64,000 nt of DNA, taken from contig NZ_CP034183.1 of the NCBI RefSeq assembly GCF_003860465.1, positions 1,194,501 to 1,258,500 on the forward strand, read 5' to 3'. The notes under the pieces were generated by a model. The model was not told where the DNA came from. It did not search any database and saw only the letters and a list, made by a program, of their open reading frames with translations. This DNA comes from Deinococcus psychrotolerans. GTDB taxonomy: Bacteria; Deinococcota; Deinococci; Deinococcales; Deinococcaceae. The stretch's first letter is position 1. The number at the start of each line of letters is the position of its first letter. This document shows positions 1 through 9,501 of this stretch, piece after piece. A program made the position numbers and the translations under genes.

Positions 1-219
1 TCTGTCCCAGGGAGTGATGACCAAGGTACGGGCGTCCGGCGTGCTGATGCTGGCGACCTGGTCGATCGGCATGGTGGAGCCGTAATAGTTCACCTGTACT
101 TTTTTGAGAATGCCCGGATTGGCGCGGCCCGTGCGGAGCACCGACAGGCTGTGATCGAGCGCTTCAATGGCCTTGAGCATTTTGCTGCGCGATTCAGTTT
201 GAAGTTGTTTCATATCCAT
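1..219 (-). CDS. frr: Ribosome recycling factor, 5' part (gene runs off the window)
   Basis: Only the first 73 codons are in the window; the rest lies beyond base 1. The N-terminus reads [20 protein letters not shown] and continues with a [11 protein letters not shown] segment and a [14 protein letters not shown] segment, all typical of ribosome recycling factor, which splits the post-termination ribosome together with EF-G. An AGGAG box lies upstream. An in-frame ATG two codons earlier (base 225) is too close to that box, so the start at 219 is preferred. The gene follows pyrH on the same strand after 46 bases, the conserved pyrH-frr order. Confidence 0.95.
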   Translation of the reverse strand, partial: MDMKQLQTESRSKMLKAIEALDHSLSVLRTGRANPGILKKVQVNYYGSTMPIDQVASISTPDARTLVITPWDR

Positions 220-265
220 GAGCATTCACTCCTTTGGTCTTGTGTGTGGTTGCTGATTTTAAAAG

Positions 266-1129
<864 letters not shown>

Positions 1130-1223
1130 TCAGCAATGACGCTTGGAAACAAACAGAGCCGTCAACACTCCAGATCACGGCTGTTTCCACACGCCACAAG
1201 CGGCAGGCCACTTGCCCCCTTCC

Positions 1224-2021
1224 TTATGCGCCGATCTCGAAACGCACGAAGCGCGAAATGGCGGTGTCGCCGAGGTACTTGCCGACGGTCAGGCTGTTGT
1301 CCTTGACGAACTTTTGCTCCGGCAGCACCCGCTCCTCGTAGAACTTGCCGATCTGACCGCCCACGATCTTGGCGGCGAGGTCAGGGTTCTTGCCTTCGTT
1401 GATGGCTTTGTTGGTCAGGATTTCGCGCTCTTTTTCGATGTCCTCGGCGTTGACTTCGTCGCGGCTGAGGTACTGGGGGCGCTCGGCGGCGACGTGCAGG
1501 GCCACGTCTTTGGCCTGCTGCTCCTGCCCACCGGCCAAGTCCACCAGCACGCCGATCTTGCCGTTGCTGTGAACATATCCGGCCACGTTCTGGCCTTCCA
1601 CGTAAGCCACGCGGTTGAGCACCAGGTTTTCACCAATGGTGCCGGCCGCCGCCGCTACAGCAGTTTCCACGCTGTCGCCGCTGTCAAGCTTGAACTGCTT
1701 GAACTCGGCCAGATCATTGGTCTTGGCTTTAAGGGCGGCTTGGGCCAAGCTCTCAACCAGCGCCTGAAAGTCAGCGTTGCGGGCCACGAAATCGGTCTCG
1801 CTGTTGACTTCTACCATCGCGGCGTTGTTGCCGCTGACCACGAAGCGCACCAAGCCTTCTTTGGCTTCGCGGTCGGCTTTCTTGGCCGCCTTGACGATGC
1901 CGCGCTCACGCAGCAGGGCCACCGCTTTGTCTTCGTCGTTGCCCGCGTCAGAGAGCGCCTTTTTAACGTCCATCATGCCCGCGCCGGTCAGTTCACGCAG
2001 CTTTTTAATTGATTCCAACAT
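1224..2021 (-). CDS. tsf: Translation elongation factor Ts
   Basis: EF-Ts is the guanine-nucleotide exchange factor for EF-Tu. The 265-aa protein begins MLESIKKLRELTGAGMMDVK, the N-terminal UBA-like module, and carries the exchange motif TDFVARN near residue 75. The length is close to the E. coli protein (about 280 aa) and longer than the short Thermus form. GGAGG lies a few bases upstream of the ATG. It follows rpsB after about 116 bases, the near-universal rpsB-tsf pair. Confidence 0.96.
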   Translation of the reverse strand: MLESIKKLRELTGAGMMDVKKALSDAGNDEDKAVALLRERGIVKAAKKADREAKEGLVRFVVSGNNAAMVEVNSETDFVARNADFQALVESLAQAALKAKTNDLAEFKQFKLDSGDSVETAVAAAAGTIGENLVLNRVAYVEGQNVAGYVHSNGKIGVLVDLAGGQEQQAKDVALHVAAERPQYLSRDEVNAEDIEKEREILTNKAINEGKNPDLAAKIVGGQIGKFYEERVLPEQKFVKDNSLTVGKYLGDTAISRFVRFEIGA

Positions 2022-2137
2022 CGTTGATGCCTCCGTTCAGAGAAATTAATTTAGGGGGTGTTCGGGTGGTGCTTGAAAAATGCGGGGCGCTGAAGCATTT
2101 CGCTCAGGGCCGCCGCACCATTTCTTTGCTTCAGCGA

Positions 2138-3013
<876 letters not shown>

Positions 3014-3150
3014 GTCTTCTCCTGAGCGTTTCAAAATAAAGTTTGCCGTCTGCGTGCCGGGGCGGTGTGTTTATGAAAATAAAACTCGCCTCAGTCTCCG
3101 CTGCGACGCTCGAGCGCGGCGGATGGGAACGCGGGGGCACCCAACCAAGG

Positions 3151-3156
3151 AGTTTA
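3151..3156 (-). promoter_or_regulatory. Candidate -10 box for rpsB
   Basis: On the minus strand TAAACT lies about 138 bases upstream of the rpsB start. No clear -35 is seen. It would give rpsB a leader of about 130 nt, long enough for S2 autoregulation, but no known leader motif was recognised. Tentative. Confidence 0.35.
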
Positions 3157-3225
3157 GCACGCCTGCGCCCACTCGGCTAGCGTAGCCCTCGCCTCCTTTG
3201 GGGAAGTCGGGGTAGACTGCTGAGC

Positions 3226-3579
3226 GTGTTACGTGCCGCGTATTGGCTTTCTGCCGTGATTTATCTGCCGCTGGGGGTGCTGCTGTACTTTTTCCCGAGC
3301 AGCCTCAGCCAACTGCTCAGCCTGAGTCCCCTCTGGCTGGCCCGTCTCAGCGGGGCGCTGCTGACCGCTTGGGGCGGCCTGCTGATTGCCGCCGCGTTTC
3401 ACCCGGACAGCGTGACCCGCTACGGTGTGGCCGCCGCCAACTTGCTGGCCGTCGCCACACTGGTTCCGGCGGCGCTGAAGGGCTCAGTAGGAACAGTCGG
3501 CGGCTTGGTGCTGAGCGTCTCAGCCGTGCTGGGCGTGGCCGGAATCTTAGCTTTAATCGGAGGTGGTCGGCGTGCCTGA
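3226..3579 (+). CDS. Small four-helix membrane protein, function unknown
   Basis: A 117-aa protein with a GTG start. Four hydrophobic segments (about residues 5-24, 40-58, 65-84 and 90-112) are separated by short loops, so it is probably an integral membrane protein with four helices; no catalytic motif is visible. TAGACT sits 7 nt before the GTG with no ribosome binding site, so the message is probably leaderless. Its end overlaps the start of the pseudouridine synthase gene by 8 bases, so the two are likely cotranscribed and translationally coupled. No family assigned. Confidence 0.7.
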   Translation: MLRAAYWLSAVIYLPLGVLLYFFPSSLSQLLSLSPLWLARLSGALLTAWGGLLIAAAFHPDSVTRYGVAAANLLAVATLVPAALKGSVGTVGGLVLSVSAVLGVAGILALIGGGRRA

Positions 3580-4375
3580 AGAACTCGGTTCCACTGAAAC
3601 TAAGCTCACTGACAACAAAACCACTGAGCGCCTGCAAAAGCGCCTCGCCCGCGCCGGAGTCGCTTCACGCCGCGCCGCCGAGGAACTGATCAAAGCGGGC
3701 CGCGTGACCGTGAATGGTGCGGTGGCCACGCTCGGCCAATCGGTCAGCGAAGACGACTTGGTCGAGGTGGACGAGCTGGCGCTGGACGCCGCCCCCACCG
3801 AGCAGCGGACTTTCGCCATGTACAAGCGCCGGGGGATTATCGTCACCACCCACGATGAAAAGGGCCGCCCCGCCGTGATGGACAACATGCCAAACATTCC
3901 TGGCCTGCACCCGGTGGGAAGGCTCGACCGCGACTCGGAAGGGCTGCTGCTGCTGACCACCGACGGCGAGCTGACCCTGCGCCTGACCCACCCCCGCTAC
4001 GGCCACGACAAGGTGTACCGGGCTTGGATTGACGGCGGCATTCCTGAGAACGACACGCTGGACGCCTTGGAAGACGGCATTGAGCTGGAGGACGGCTTCA
4101 CCGCGCCCTCGCGGGTTGACCGCGCCGGAAAAGGTGTTTACGTAACTTTGCGCGAAGGCAAAAACCGCCAAGTCCGGCGGATGCTCGAAGCGGTGGGCCA
4201 CCCGGTGACGCGCTTGGTGCGGGTGCGACTCGGCGGGCTGTGGCTGGAAGATCTGGTGCCGGGCGAGTGGCGTGAACTCGACAGCCGCGACCTGTTCGAT
4301 TTGGAGAATCCTGATAAGACACCCGAACATGTCTGGGACCGCAAAGAAGGCTTGACGCGGGAGCGCTGGGGATAG
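3572..4375 (+). CDS. RsuA/RluB-family pseudouridine synthase
   Basis: Predicted rRNA pseudouridine synthase, 267 aa. An N-terminal S4 RNA-binding domain (RLAKRLARAGVASRR-like region, residues 20-65) is followed by the catalytic domain with GRLDRDSEGLLLLTTDGEL; the aspartate near residue 119 is the expected catalytic nucleophile. K-N-R-Q-V-R-R-M-L downstream is also typical. The start is the GTG at 3572, preceded by GGAGGT; another GTG at 3563 lies inside that box. The family splits into RsuA (16S), RluB, RluE and RluF (23S); the RluB-like call is likeliest from the S4 domain but the target base cannot be told from sequence. Confidence 0.88.
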   Translation: MPEELGSTETKLTDNKTTERLQKRLARAGVASRRAAEELIKAGRVTVNGAVATLGQSVSEDDLVEVDELALDAAPTEQRTFAMYKRRGIIVTTHDEKGRPAVMDNMPNIPGLHPVGRLDRDSEGLLLLTTDGELTLRLTHPRYGHDKVYRAWIDGGIPENDTLDALEDGIELEDGFTAPSRVDRAGKGVYVTLREGKNRQVRRMLEAVGHPVTRLVRVRLGGLWLEDLVPGEWRELDSRDLFDLENPDKTPEHVWDRKEGLTRERWG

Positions 4376-4428
4376 CAAGCAACGCTTAAGGGAGGTGCTG
4401 AAAGCAGGACGACTCTTCACCGCTTCCC

Positions 4429-4779
4429 TCAAGCCGAAAAGGTGTTAAGCAAGTAGAAAATCAGGAAGCAGCCCACCACAATTCCAGCGCCCAAACGAAT
4501 GGGGCGGGCGCTGTACGTTCGGGTGGCCATGGCCGAAAGCTGAAAGCCCGCGCCCAGCAAGCTCAGCACAAACAAAATCAGGCCCGGACTGAGACGCGGC
4601 AGATGCAAAAAAGCGACGATATAAAAGGCGCTGAGGGCCACGGTCAGGATTAGGGCCACCCAGATGAGAATCAGCGAGCGCGTCATCTGTTCGCCCGTCA
4701 AACTGGAGCGGTTGACCCACACCAACACGCTGACCTGCAAAACAATCGTCAAAATCACCAGAAACGACAGCACATTCAT
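4429..4779 (-). CDS. Small four-helix membrane protein, function unknown
   Basis: A 116-aa protein starting MNVLSFLVILTIVLQVSVLV. Four hydrophobic segments cover most of the sequence, with few charged residues, so it is very likely an integral membrane protein. TAAGCT lies exactly 7 nt upstream of the ATG at 4779 and no ribosome binding site is present, so a leaderless start is preferred over the ATG 13 codons upstream. It is transcribed divergently from rnpB. No family recognised. Confidence 0.72.
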   Translation of the reverse strand: MNVLSFLVILTIVLQVSVLVWVNRSSLTGEQMTRSLILIWVALILTVALSAFYIVAFLHLPRLSPGLILFVLSLLGAGFQLSAMATRTYSARPIRLGAGIVVGCFLIFYLLNTFSA

Positions 4780-4834
4780 AGAGCGCAGCTTAACGGCTCG
4801 GCGCGGGGCATGGAGCACTGGATACGGGGCCGTG

Positions 4835-4840
4835 TATACT
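4835..4840 (+). promoter_or_regulatory. -10 box of rnpB
   Basis: TATACT lies about 7 bases before the first predicted paired base of RNase P RNA. No convincing -35 was identified. Confidence 0.65.
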
Positions 4841-4846
4841 CACGGG

Positions 4847-5260
<414 letters not shown>

Positions 5261-5302
5261 AAAAAAAGCGACGCCCAGAAAAAGACTGGGCGTCGCTTTT
5301 TG
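5261..5302 (+). terminator. Intrinsic terminator of rnpB
   Basis: A perfect 12-bp stem, AGCGACGCCCAG at 5267-5278 with its complement at 5286-5297, has a 7-nt loop and runs into TTTTT. It directly follows the P1 helix of RNase P RNA. Confidence 0.93.
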
Positions 5303-5358
5303 GACTCTGGAAAGTGGCCTGCAGGAAAAGGTCAGTCCCCTAGCGGCTAAACTGACTC

Positions 5359-6102
5359 ATGACCGTCACCAACGAACGCGATTTACGTGGGATGAAACGG
5401 GCCGGACAGGTCGTGGCCAAAACACTTGCTGCCATCAAAGCCGCTGTAGAACCCGGCATCACCCCTTTTGAACTCGACGCTCTGGCCGGGAAAGTCTTTG
5501 AGGCTCACGGCGCTCAATCTGCACCACGCCTCGAATACGGCGCACCCGTCAATGTTTTCATCAGCGTCAACGACGACATCGTTCACGGCTTACCCACCCA
5601 CAAGCCGTTGGCAGCGGGCGATCTGATTAGCATCGACGTGACGCCCAACGTGCAGGGCTACGTGGCCGATGCGGCCATCAGTTTGGCTCTCCCGCCCGCT
5701 TCGCCTGTGGTGATGCGCTTACTGGCCTGCACCGAAGCAGCTTTGGCCGAGGCCATCAAAGTCGCTCGGCTCGGTCAACCACTCAACCGCATCGGACACG
5801 CCATTCAGCAAGAAGCCGCGCAGCACGGCTTTACCCTGCTGCGCGAACTGCAAGGCCACGGGGTAGGAAGGGCCATTCACGAGAAGCCCAATGTGCCGAA
5901 CTTTTTTCACCCGGCCCTCAGCGCACCCCTGCATGAAGGCTTGGTGCTGGCTGTTGAACCGATGCTGTCCAGCGGCCGAGCCTGGCGAACCAAAACCAAA
6001 CGCGACGGCTGGACAATTTGCACCCGTGACGGCGGGCCGGCCGCCCATTTTGAACACACCATCATGATTACTGGGGACGTGCCACTGATCCTGACCGCTT
6101 AA
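5359..6102 (+). CDS. map: Methionine aminopeptidase, type I
   Basis: Removes the initiator methionine from nascent proteins. The 247-aa protein keeps all five metal ligands of the pita-bread fold: D93 (SIDVT), D104 (VADAA), H167 (GHGVGR), E200 (AVEPM) and E232 (FEHTI); H76 in IVHGLP is the substrate-side histidine. The N-terminus [17 protein letters not shown] is full length for the type Ia form, without a zinc-finger extension. TAAACT sits 5 nt before the ATG with no ribosome binding site, so it is probably leaderless. It converges with pyrG, the two stop codons being 2 bases apart. Confidence 0.95.
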   Translation: MTVTNERDLRGMKRAGQVVAKTLAAIKAAVEPGITPFELDALAGKVFEAHGAQSAPRLEYGAPVNVFISVNDDIVHGLPTHKPLAAGDLISIDVTPNVQGYVADAAISLALPPASPVVMRLLACTEAALAEAIKVARLGQPLNRIGHAIQQEAAQHGFTLLRELQGHGVGRAIHEKPNVPNFFHPALSAPLHEGLVLAVEPMLSSGRAWRTKTKRDGWTICTRDGGPAAHFEHTIMITGDVPLILTA

Positions 6103-6104
6103 GG

Positions 6105-7757
6105 TTACGCTGGCGGCTTGGGCAATACTCCTTTTCGCTCCAACGCCGCCGCGATAAATCCGGCGAACGGCGGGCTGGGGCGCATCGGGCGCGATTTGAA
6201 TTCGGGGTGGGCTTGCAGGCCCACGAAGAAGGGATGGTCGGGCAGTTCGATGCTCTCCACCAAGCCCGCGCCGCGTCCGGCCATGCCGGGGGTCACGCCA
6301 CTGATGCACAGGCCCGCGTCTTTAAGTTGTTGTACGTACACCGGATTGACTTCATAGCGGTGACGGTGCCTCTCCTGCACCTCGCCGCCCTGCGGAACAC
6401 CGTAAAGCTGCGCCAGCTTGGTTCCCCCCGCCAAGTCCATTGGCCAGTCACCGAGACGCATGGTGCCGCCCAGATCGGCCGTTTCGAGCTGTTCGGGCAT
6501 CAAGTCGATCACCTTGTAAGGGGCATACGGATCAAACTCGGTGGAGTTGGCTTCCGCGAGGCCCACCACATTGCGGGCGTATTCCAGCACCGCCACCTGC
6601 ATCCCCAGACAGATTCCCAGATACGGCACGCCGTTGGTACGGGCGTACTCGGCGGCCTTGATTTTGCCCTCAATACCGCGCACGCCGAAGCCGCCCGGCA
6701 CCAAAATACCGTCCACGTCGCCAAGCTGCTCCTCGATCTGTCCACCCTCTTCGAGCGCTTCGGTGTTGACCCATTTGATGTTGACGCGGGCGTCGTTGGC
6801 AATTCCAGCGTGCAGCAAGGCCTCCATCATCGAGAGGTAGGCGTCGGGCATGGCGGTGTACTTGCCGGCCAGCGCAATGCTGACTTCCCGCTGCGGCGCT
6901 TTGATGACCCGCACCGCGTTTTGCCAGACGCCCAGATTGGGGTGGATGTGTTCCAACTGCAGCAAGCTCTCCACCGCTTTGCCCAGTCCCTGTTCTTCTA
7001 AGGCCAGCGGAATCTCATAGACATGCGGCACGTCAAAAGACGAGAACACGCGGTTGGCCCTAACGCTGGTGAACAGGGCAATTTTCTTGGTGATGTCTTC
7101 CGGCAGCTTCTCTTTACTTCTGACCATCACGATGTCTGGGCTGATGCCTACCGAGCGCAGCGTAGCCACCGAGTGCTGGGTCGGCTTGGTTTTGAATTCG
7201 TTGGAGGTGCCCAAATACGGCACCAACGTCAGATGCAAATAAAGGGTGTGTTCGTCGCCGACATCGAAACGGAACTGGCGAATGGCTTCCAGAAACGGCA
7301 ACGATTCGATGTCGCCCACCGTGCCGCCGACTTCGATCAGCACGATATCGGCTCCGGCCCGCTCACCCGCCTCGGTGATACGGCGTTTGATCTCGTCGGT
7401 CACGTGCGGAATGACCTGCACCGTCTGAGACAGGTAATCGCCCGCCCGCTCCTTGCGAATCACTTCGAGGTACACCTGTCCGGTGGTGATGTTGCTGCCC
7501 GCCGGAACGTCGAGGTCGAGGAAACGCTCATAGTTGCCCAAGTCGAGGTCGGTTTCCGCGCCCGAAGCCGTCACAAAGACTTCGCCGTGCTCGTAAGGCC
7601 GCATGGTGCCCGCGTCGATATTGATGTAAGGATCAATTTTGATGGCCGTGACTTTGTAGCCGCGTGCCCGCATCAGTGCGCCGAGCGAGGCGGTAGCCAC
7701 CCCCTTGCCTAAGCTCGATACCACGCCGCCAGTCACGAAGATGTATTTGGTGTGCAT
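6105..7757 (-). CDS. pyrG: CTP synthase
   Basis: Makes CTP from UTP, ATP and glutamine. The 550-aa protein has the N-terminal synthetase domain (KYIFVTGGVVSSLGKG, then KIDPYINIDAGTMRPYEHGE) and a C-terminal class I glutamine amidotransferase domain with the nucleophile C383 in YLGICLGMQ and a C-terminal histidine-glutamate pair in QAHPEFKSRP. The ATG at 7757 begins the conserved sequence and has GGGAG upstream; the 15-codon open extension is discarded. It converges with map without any room for a separate terminator. Confidence 0.96.
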   Translation of the reverse strand: MHTKYIFVTGGVVSSLGKGVATASLGALMRARGYKVTAIKIDPYINIDAGTMRPYEHGEVFVTASGAETDLDLGNYERFLDLDVPAGSNITTGQVYLEVIRKERAGDYLSQTVQVIPHVTDEIKRRITEAGERAGADIVLIEVGGTVGDIESLPFLEAIRQFRFDVGDEHTLYLHLTLVPYLGTSNEFKTKPTQHSVATLRSVGISPDIVMVRSKEKLPEDITKKIALFTSVRANRVFSSFDVPHVYEIPLALEEQGLGKAVESLLQLEHIHPNLGVWQNAVRVIKAPQREVSIALAGKYTAMPDAYLSMMEALLHAGIANDARVNIKWVNTEALEEGGQIEEQLGDVDGILVPGGFGVRGIEGKIKAAEYARTNGVPYLGICLGMQVAVLEYARNVVGLAEANSTEFDPYAPYKVIDLMPEQLETADLGGTMRLGDWPMDLAGGTKLAQLYGVPQGGEVQERHRHRYEVNPVYVQQLKDAGLCISGVTPGMAGRGAGLVESIELPDHPFFVGLQAHPEFKSRPMRPSPPFAGFIAAALERKGVLPKPPA

Positions 7758-7800
7758 TGCTTCTCCCTTTGCTTCCTGCGCCCGGCCTAGTTGTGAGACC

Positions 7801-7839
7801 AAAAAAAGAAATCCGGAGCGCAGTGGCTTCCGGGATTTC
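7801..7839 (-). terminator. Intrinsic terminator of the prepilin operon
   Basis: On the minus strand GAAATCC and GGATTTC (7833-7839 and 7808-7814) close an imperfect hairpin that runs straight into seven T. It lies about 20 bases past the end of the last prepilin gene and just upstream of pyrG. Confidence 0.8.
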
Positions 7840-7859
7840 AGAGTAGCACAGAGGAAGGA

Positions 7860-8663
7860 TTATGGGTTCCAGTTGCGTGGATAGACATTCACAGTCTGAG
7901 GTCCGATTAACGAAGATTGCGTAGAAGCCACTCTAAATCTTTGCCCCGTCAAGGTAATAGACACTCTACCGGGAGTTATACCAGCAGGAGCAGCAACATC
8001 GAATTTCACATTAGCAAGACTAGGCTGAATGTAATCAGCTAGAATTCTTCCCACTCCACCCATGTAATAAGTCGGAGCACTTGAGAGAGTCTTGACAGAA
8101 TCGCTCGACAGTACCGCTCCTGGACTCCAAGCGACGCCACCTGAAAACATGTTCTGTCTGTATTCCATAATAACCCATTGACTGGCATTATTAGCATCAG
8201 CCTTGGGTACATCTACCAAAGTGCTACTCAACAAAGCAGAGCGAAGCATAGGATAGTAAGCAAAAAAACGATAGCAGCCAGCAGTAACAATTCCTGTACT
8301 AGGAGTGGCTCCTTGGCAATCTGCTGTAGGTACAGAAGGCGGTAAGATCATTGCCAGAAATGGTTGTGTCCCGACCTTCCACGTTTGAGAGCTAGGTGTG
8401 ATAAGGGTATTGAGTGTACTGGCACCACTCGTATTCAACGTCAAAACACTGCCTACCGGGTAGACATAAATGGCGTCATTCGTTCGACCAGCAATGACCT
8501 GTTGGGCAAGTTGGACTTCACTAATCAGATCATTACGGGAATTGATATCTGTAGACGAAAAAAGCGTAGTCGTAAAAAGACTCGTAGTGACAGCTAGAAT
8601 TATACCCGTGATCGCTAAACCGATTAGAAGCTCTAGTAAGGTGAATCCGTTTTGCTCTCTCAT
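7860..8663 (-). CDS. PilW-like type IV prepilin
   Basis: A 267-aa minor pilin candidate. The N-terminus MREQNGFTLLELLIGLAITG is a class III (prepilin peptidase) signal: short leader, cleavage between G and F, glutamate at +5, then a long hydrophobic helix. Such proteins are processed by PilD/GspO and assembled into a pilus or pseudopilus. Two cysteines lie in the central globular part. It is last in a four-gene run, its start overlapping the stop of the PilV-like gene by 4 bases. Composition is AT-rich compared with flanking genes. The order GspH/PilV/PilW matches minor-pilin cassettes; the exact role is inferred. Confidence 0.82.
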   Translation of the reverse strand: MREQNGFTLLELLIGLAITGIILAVTTSLFTTTLFSSTDINSRNDLISEVQLAQQVIAGRTNDAIYVYPVGSVLTLNTSGASTLNTLITPSSQTWKVGTQPFLAMILPPSVPTADCQGATPSTGIVTAGCYRFFAYYPMLRSALLSSTLVDVPKADANNASQWVIMEYRQNMFSGGVAWSPGAVLSSDSVKTLSSAPTYYMGGVGRILADYIQPSLANVKFDVAAPAGITPGRVSITLTGQRFRVASTQSSLIGPQTVNVYPRNWNP

Positions 8664-9064
8664 GGTCTTACATCCAAGCTGAGAACTACTGGGGCCTGAC
8701 TAACGACTGTAGTAGTGACGGTCAAACGGCGCAAGAATGGAGTATCACCTGTAGTATCTGCACAGGTTGCACTAATCGTTAGATCAGGAGCCACATCTTG
8801 ACACAGAATTGTCGAAGTTGAAGGTTTGACCATATTATTAAGGTCAGCTTGTGGAGTTCCATAATCAGCTACAACCAAAGCACGAGCACGTTCTAAAACA
8901 TCTTGAGCTTCTTGGGTTCCACTCAACGTATTCTCTGATGTTGCGCTAAGCCTAAGACTATTAATGAGAGGCTGTGCCGTAATAATGATAACAATTCCCA
9001 ACAGAACAATAGCCACCAGAATTTCTATAATTGTAAATCCTTGAGATAAATGATCTCTTCTCAT
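8660..9064 (-). CDS. PilV-like type IV prepilin
   Basis: A 134-aa minor pilin candidate starting MRRDHLSQGFTIIEILVAIV, again a prepilin-peptidase site (G then F, E at +5) followed by a hydrophobic helix. Two cysteines occur in the C-terminal half (CQDVAP and ATCADTT) and could form a disulfide. Start and stop overlap both neighbours by 4 bases, indicating translational coupling. AT-rich like the rest of the cluster. Confidence 0.82.
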   Translation of the reverse strand: MRRDHLSQGFTIIEILVAIVLLGIVIIITAQPLINSLRLSATSENTLSGTQEAQDVLERARALVVADYGTPQADLNNMVKPSTSTILCQDVAPDLTISATCADTTGDTPFLRRLTVTTTVVSQAPVVLSLDVRP

Positions 9065-9501
9065 CTTATGACCTTTCCAGTAACTCCGATAATCCTGATT
9101 GCGTCAGTATAACTCGGATTTACCCCTCTTAGGGTAAAAGTTCCACTTATAGCTCCCGTGTCAGCAAAAGGAGCAGTATATGATATAGAATTCGCCAAAC
9201 TCGCTGGAGCTAGAGAAGCGGTCACTCCGTCAGGGAAAACGACAGTGGAGGTCGAGACCCCCTGTTGATAGGTATAGCCTGAACCATTGCCGAGTAATTG
9301 AATTTTGGTATTTTGACCTGAGCGCCAAGATGCACTACGCGCACGCTCTAAGTCACTCGAAAGCATTGTCACGGCATTTCGAAGGCGCGTTTTTTGGAAT
9401 TGTGCAGTAAAATTAAAGAACAAGATAGTTGCCAGTATTCCTATAATCACCATAACAATCAGAAGTTCAAGTAACGTAAATCCACTCTCTTTTTCTCTCA
9501 T
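9061..9501 (-). CDS. GspH/FimT-like type IV pseudopilin
   Basis: A 146-aa protein starting MREKESGFTLLELLIVMVII, a strong class III signal sequence with cleavage after the glycine at position 7. The following RLRNAVTMLSSDLERARSAS helix and the late beta-rich region with a conserved-type glycine end fit the GspH/FimT family, the pilin thought to prime assembly of the pilus tip. Coupled by 4-base overlaps to the large gene upstream and the PilV-like gene downstream. Confidence 0.83.
   Translation of the reverse strand: MREKESGFTLLELLIVMVIIGILATILFFNFTAQFQKTRLRNAVTMLSSDLERARSASWRSGQNTKIQLLGNGSGYTYQQGVSTSTVVFPDGVTASLAPASLANSISYTAPFADTGAISGTFTLRGVNPSYTDAIRIIGVTGKVIR

Noticed and set aside
1143..2012. 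Long plus-strand open frame opposite tsf
   Set aside because: Antisense shadow of a high-GC gene; no protein-family features, while tsf is certain. The same holds for frames opposite pyrG (6207-7001), pepF (26599-27684), aroG (28506-29570), the secreted protein (40925-42424) and eutB (55851-56918).
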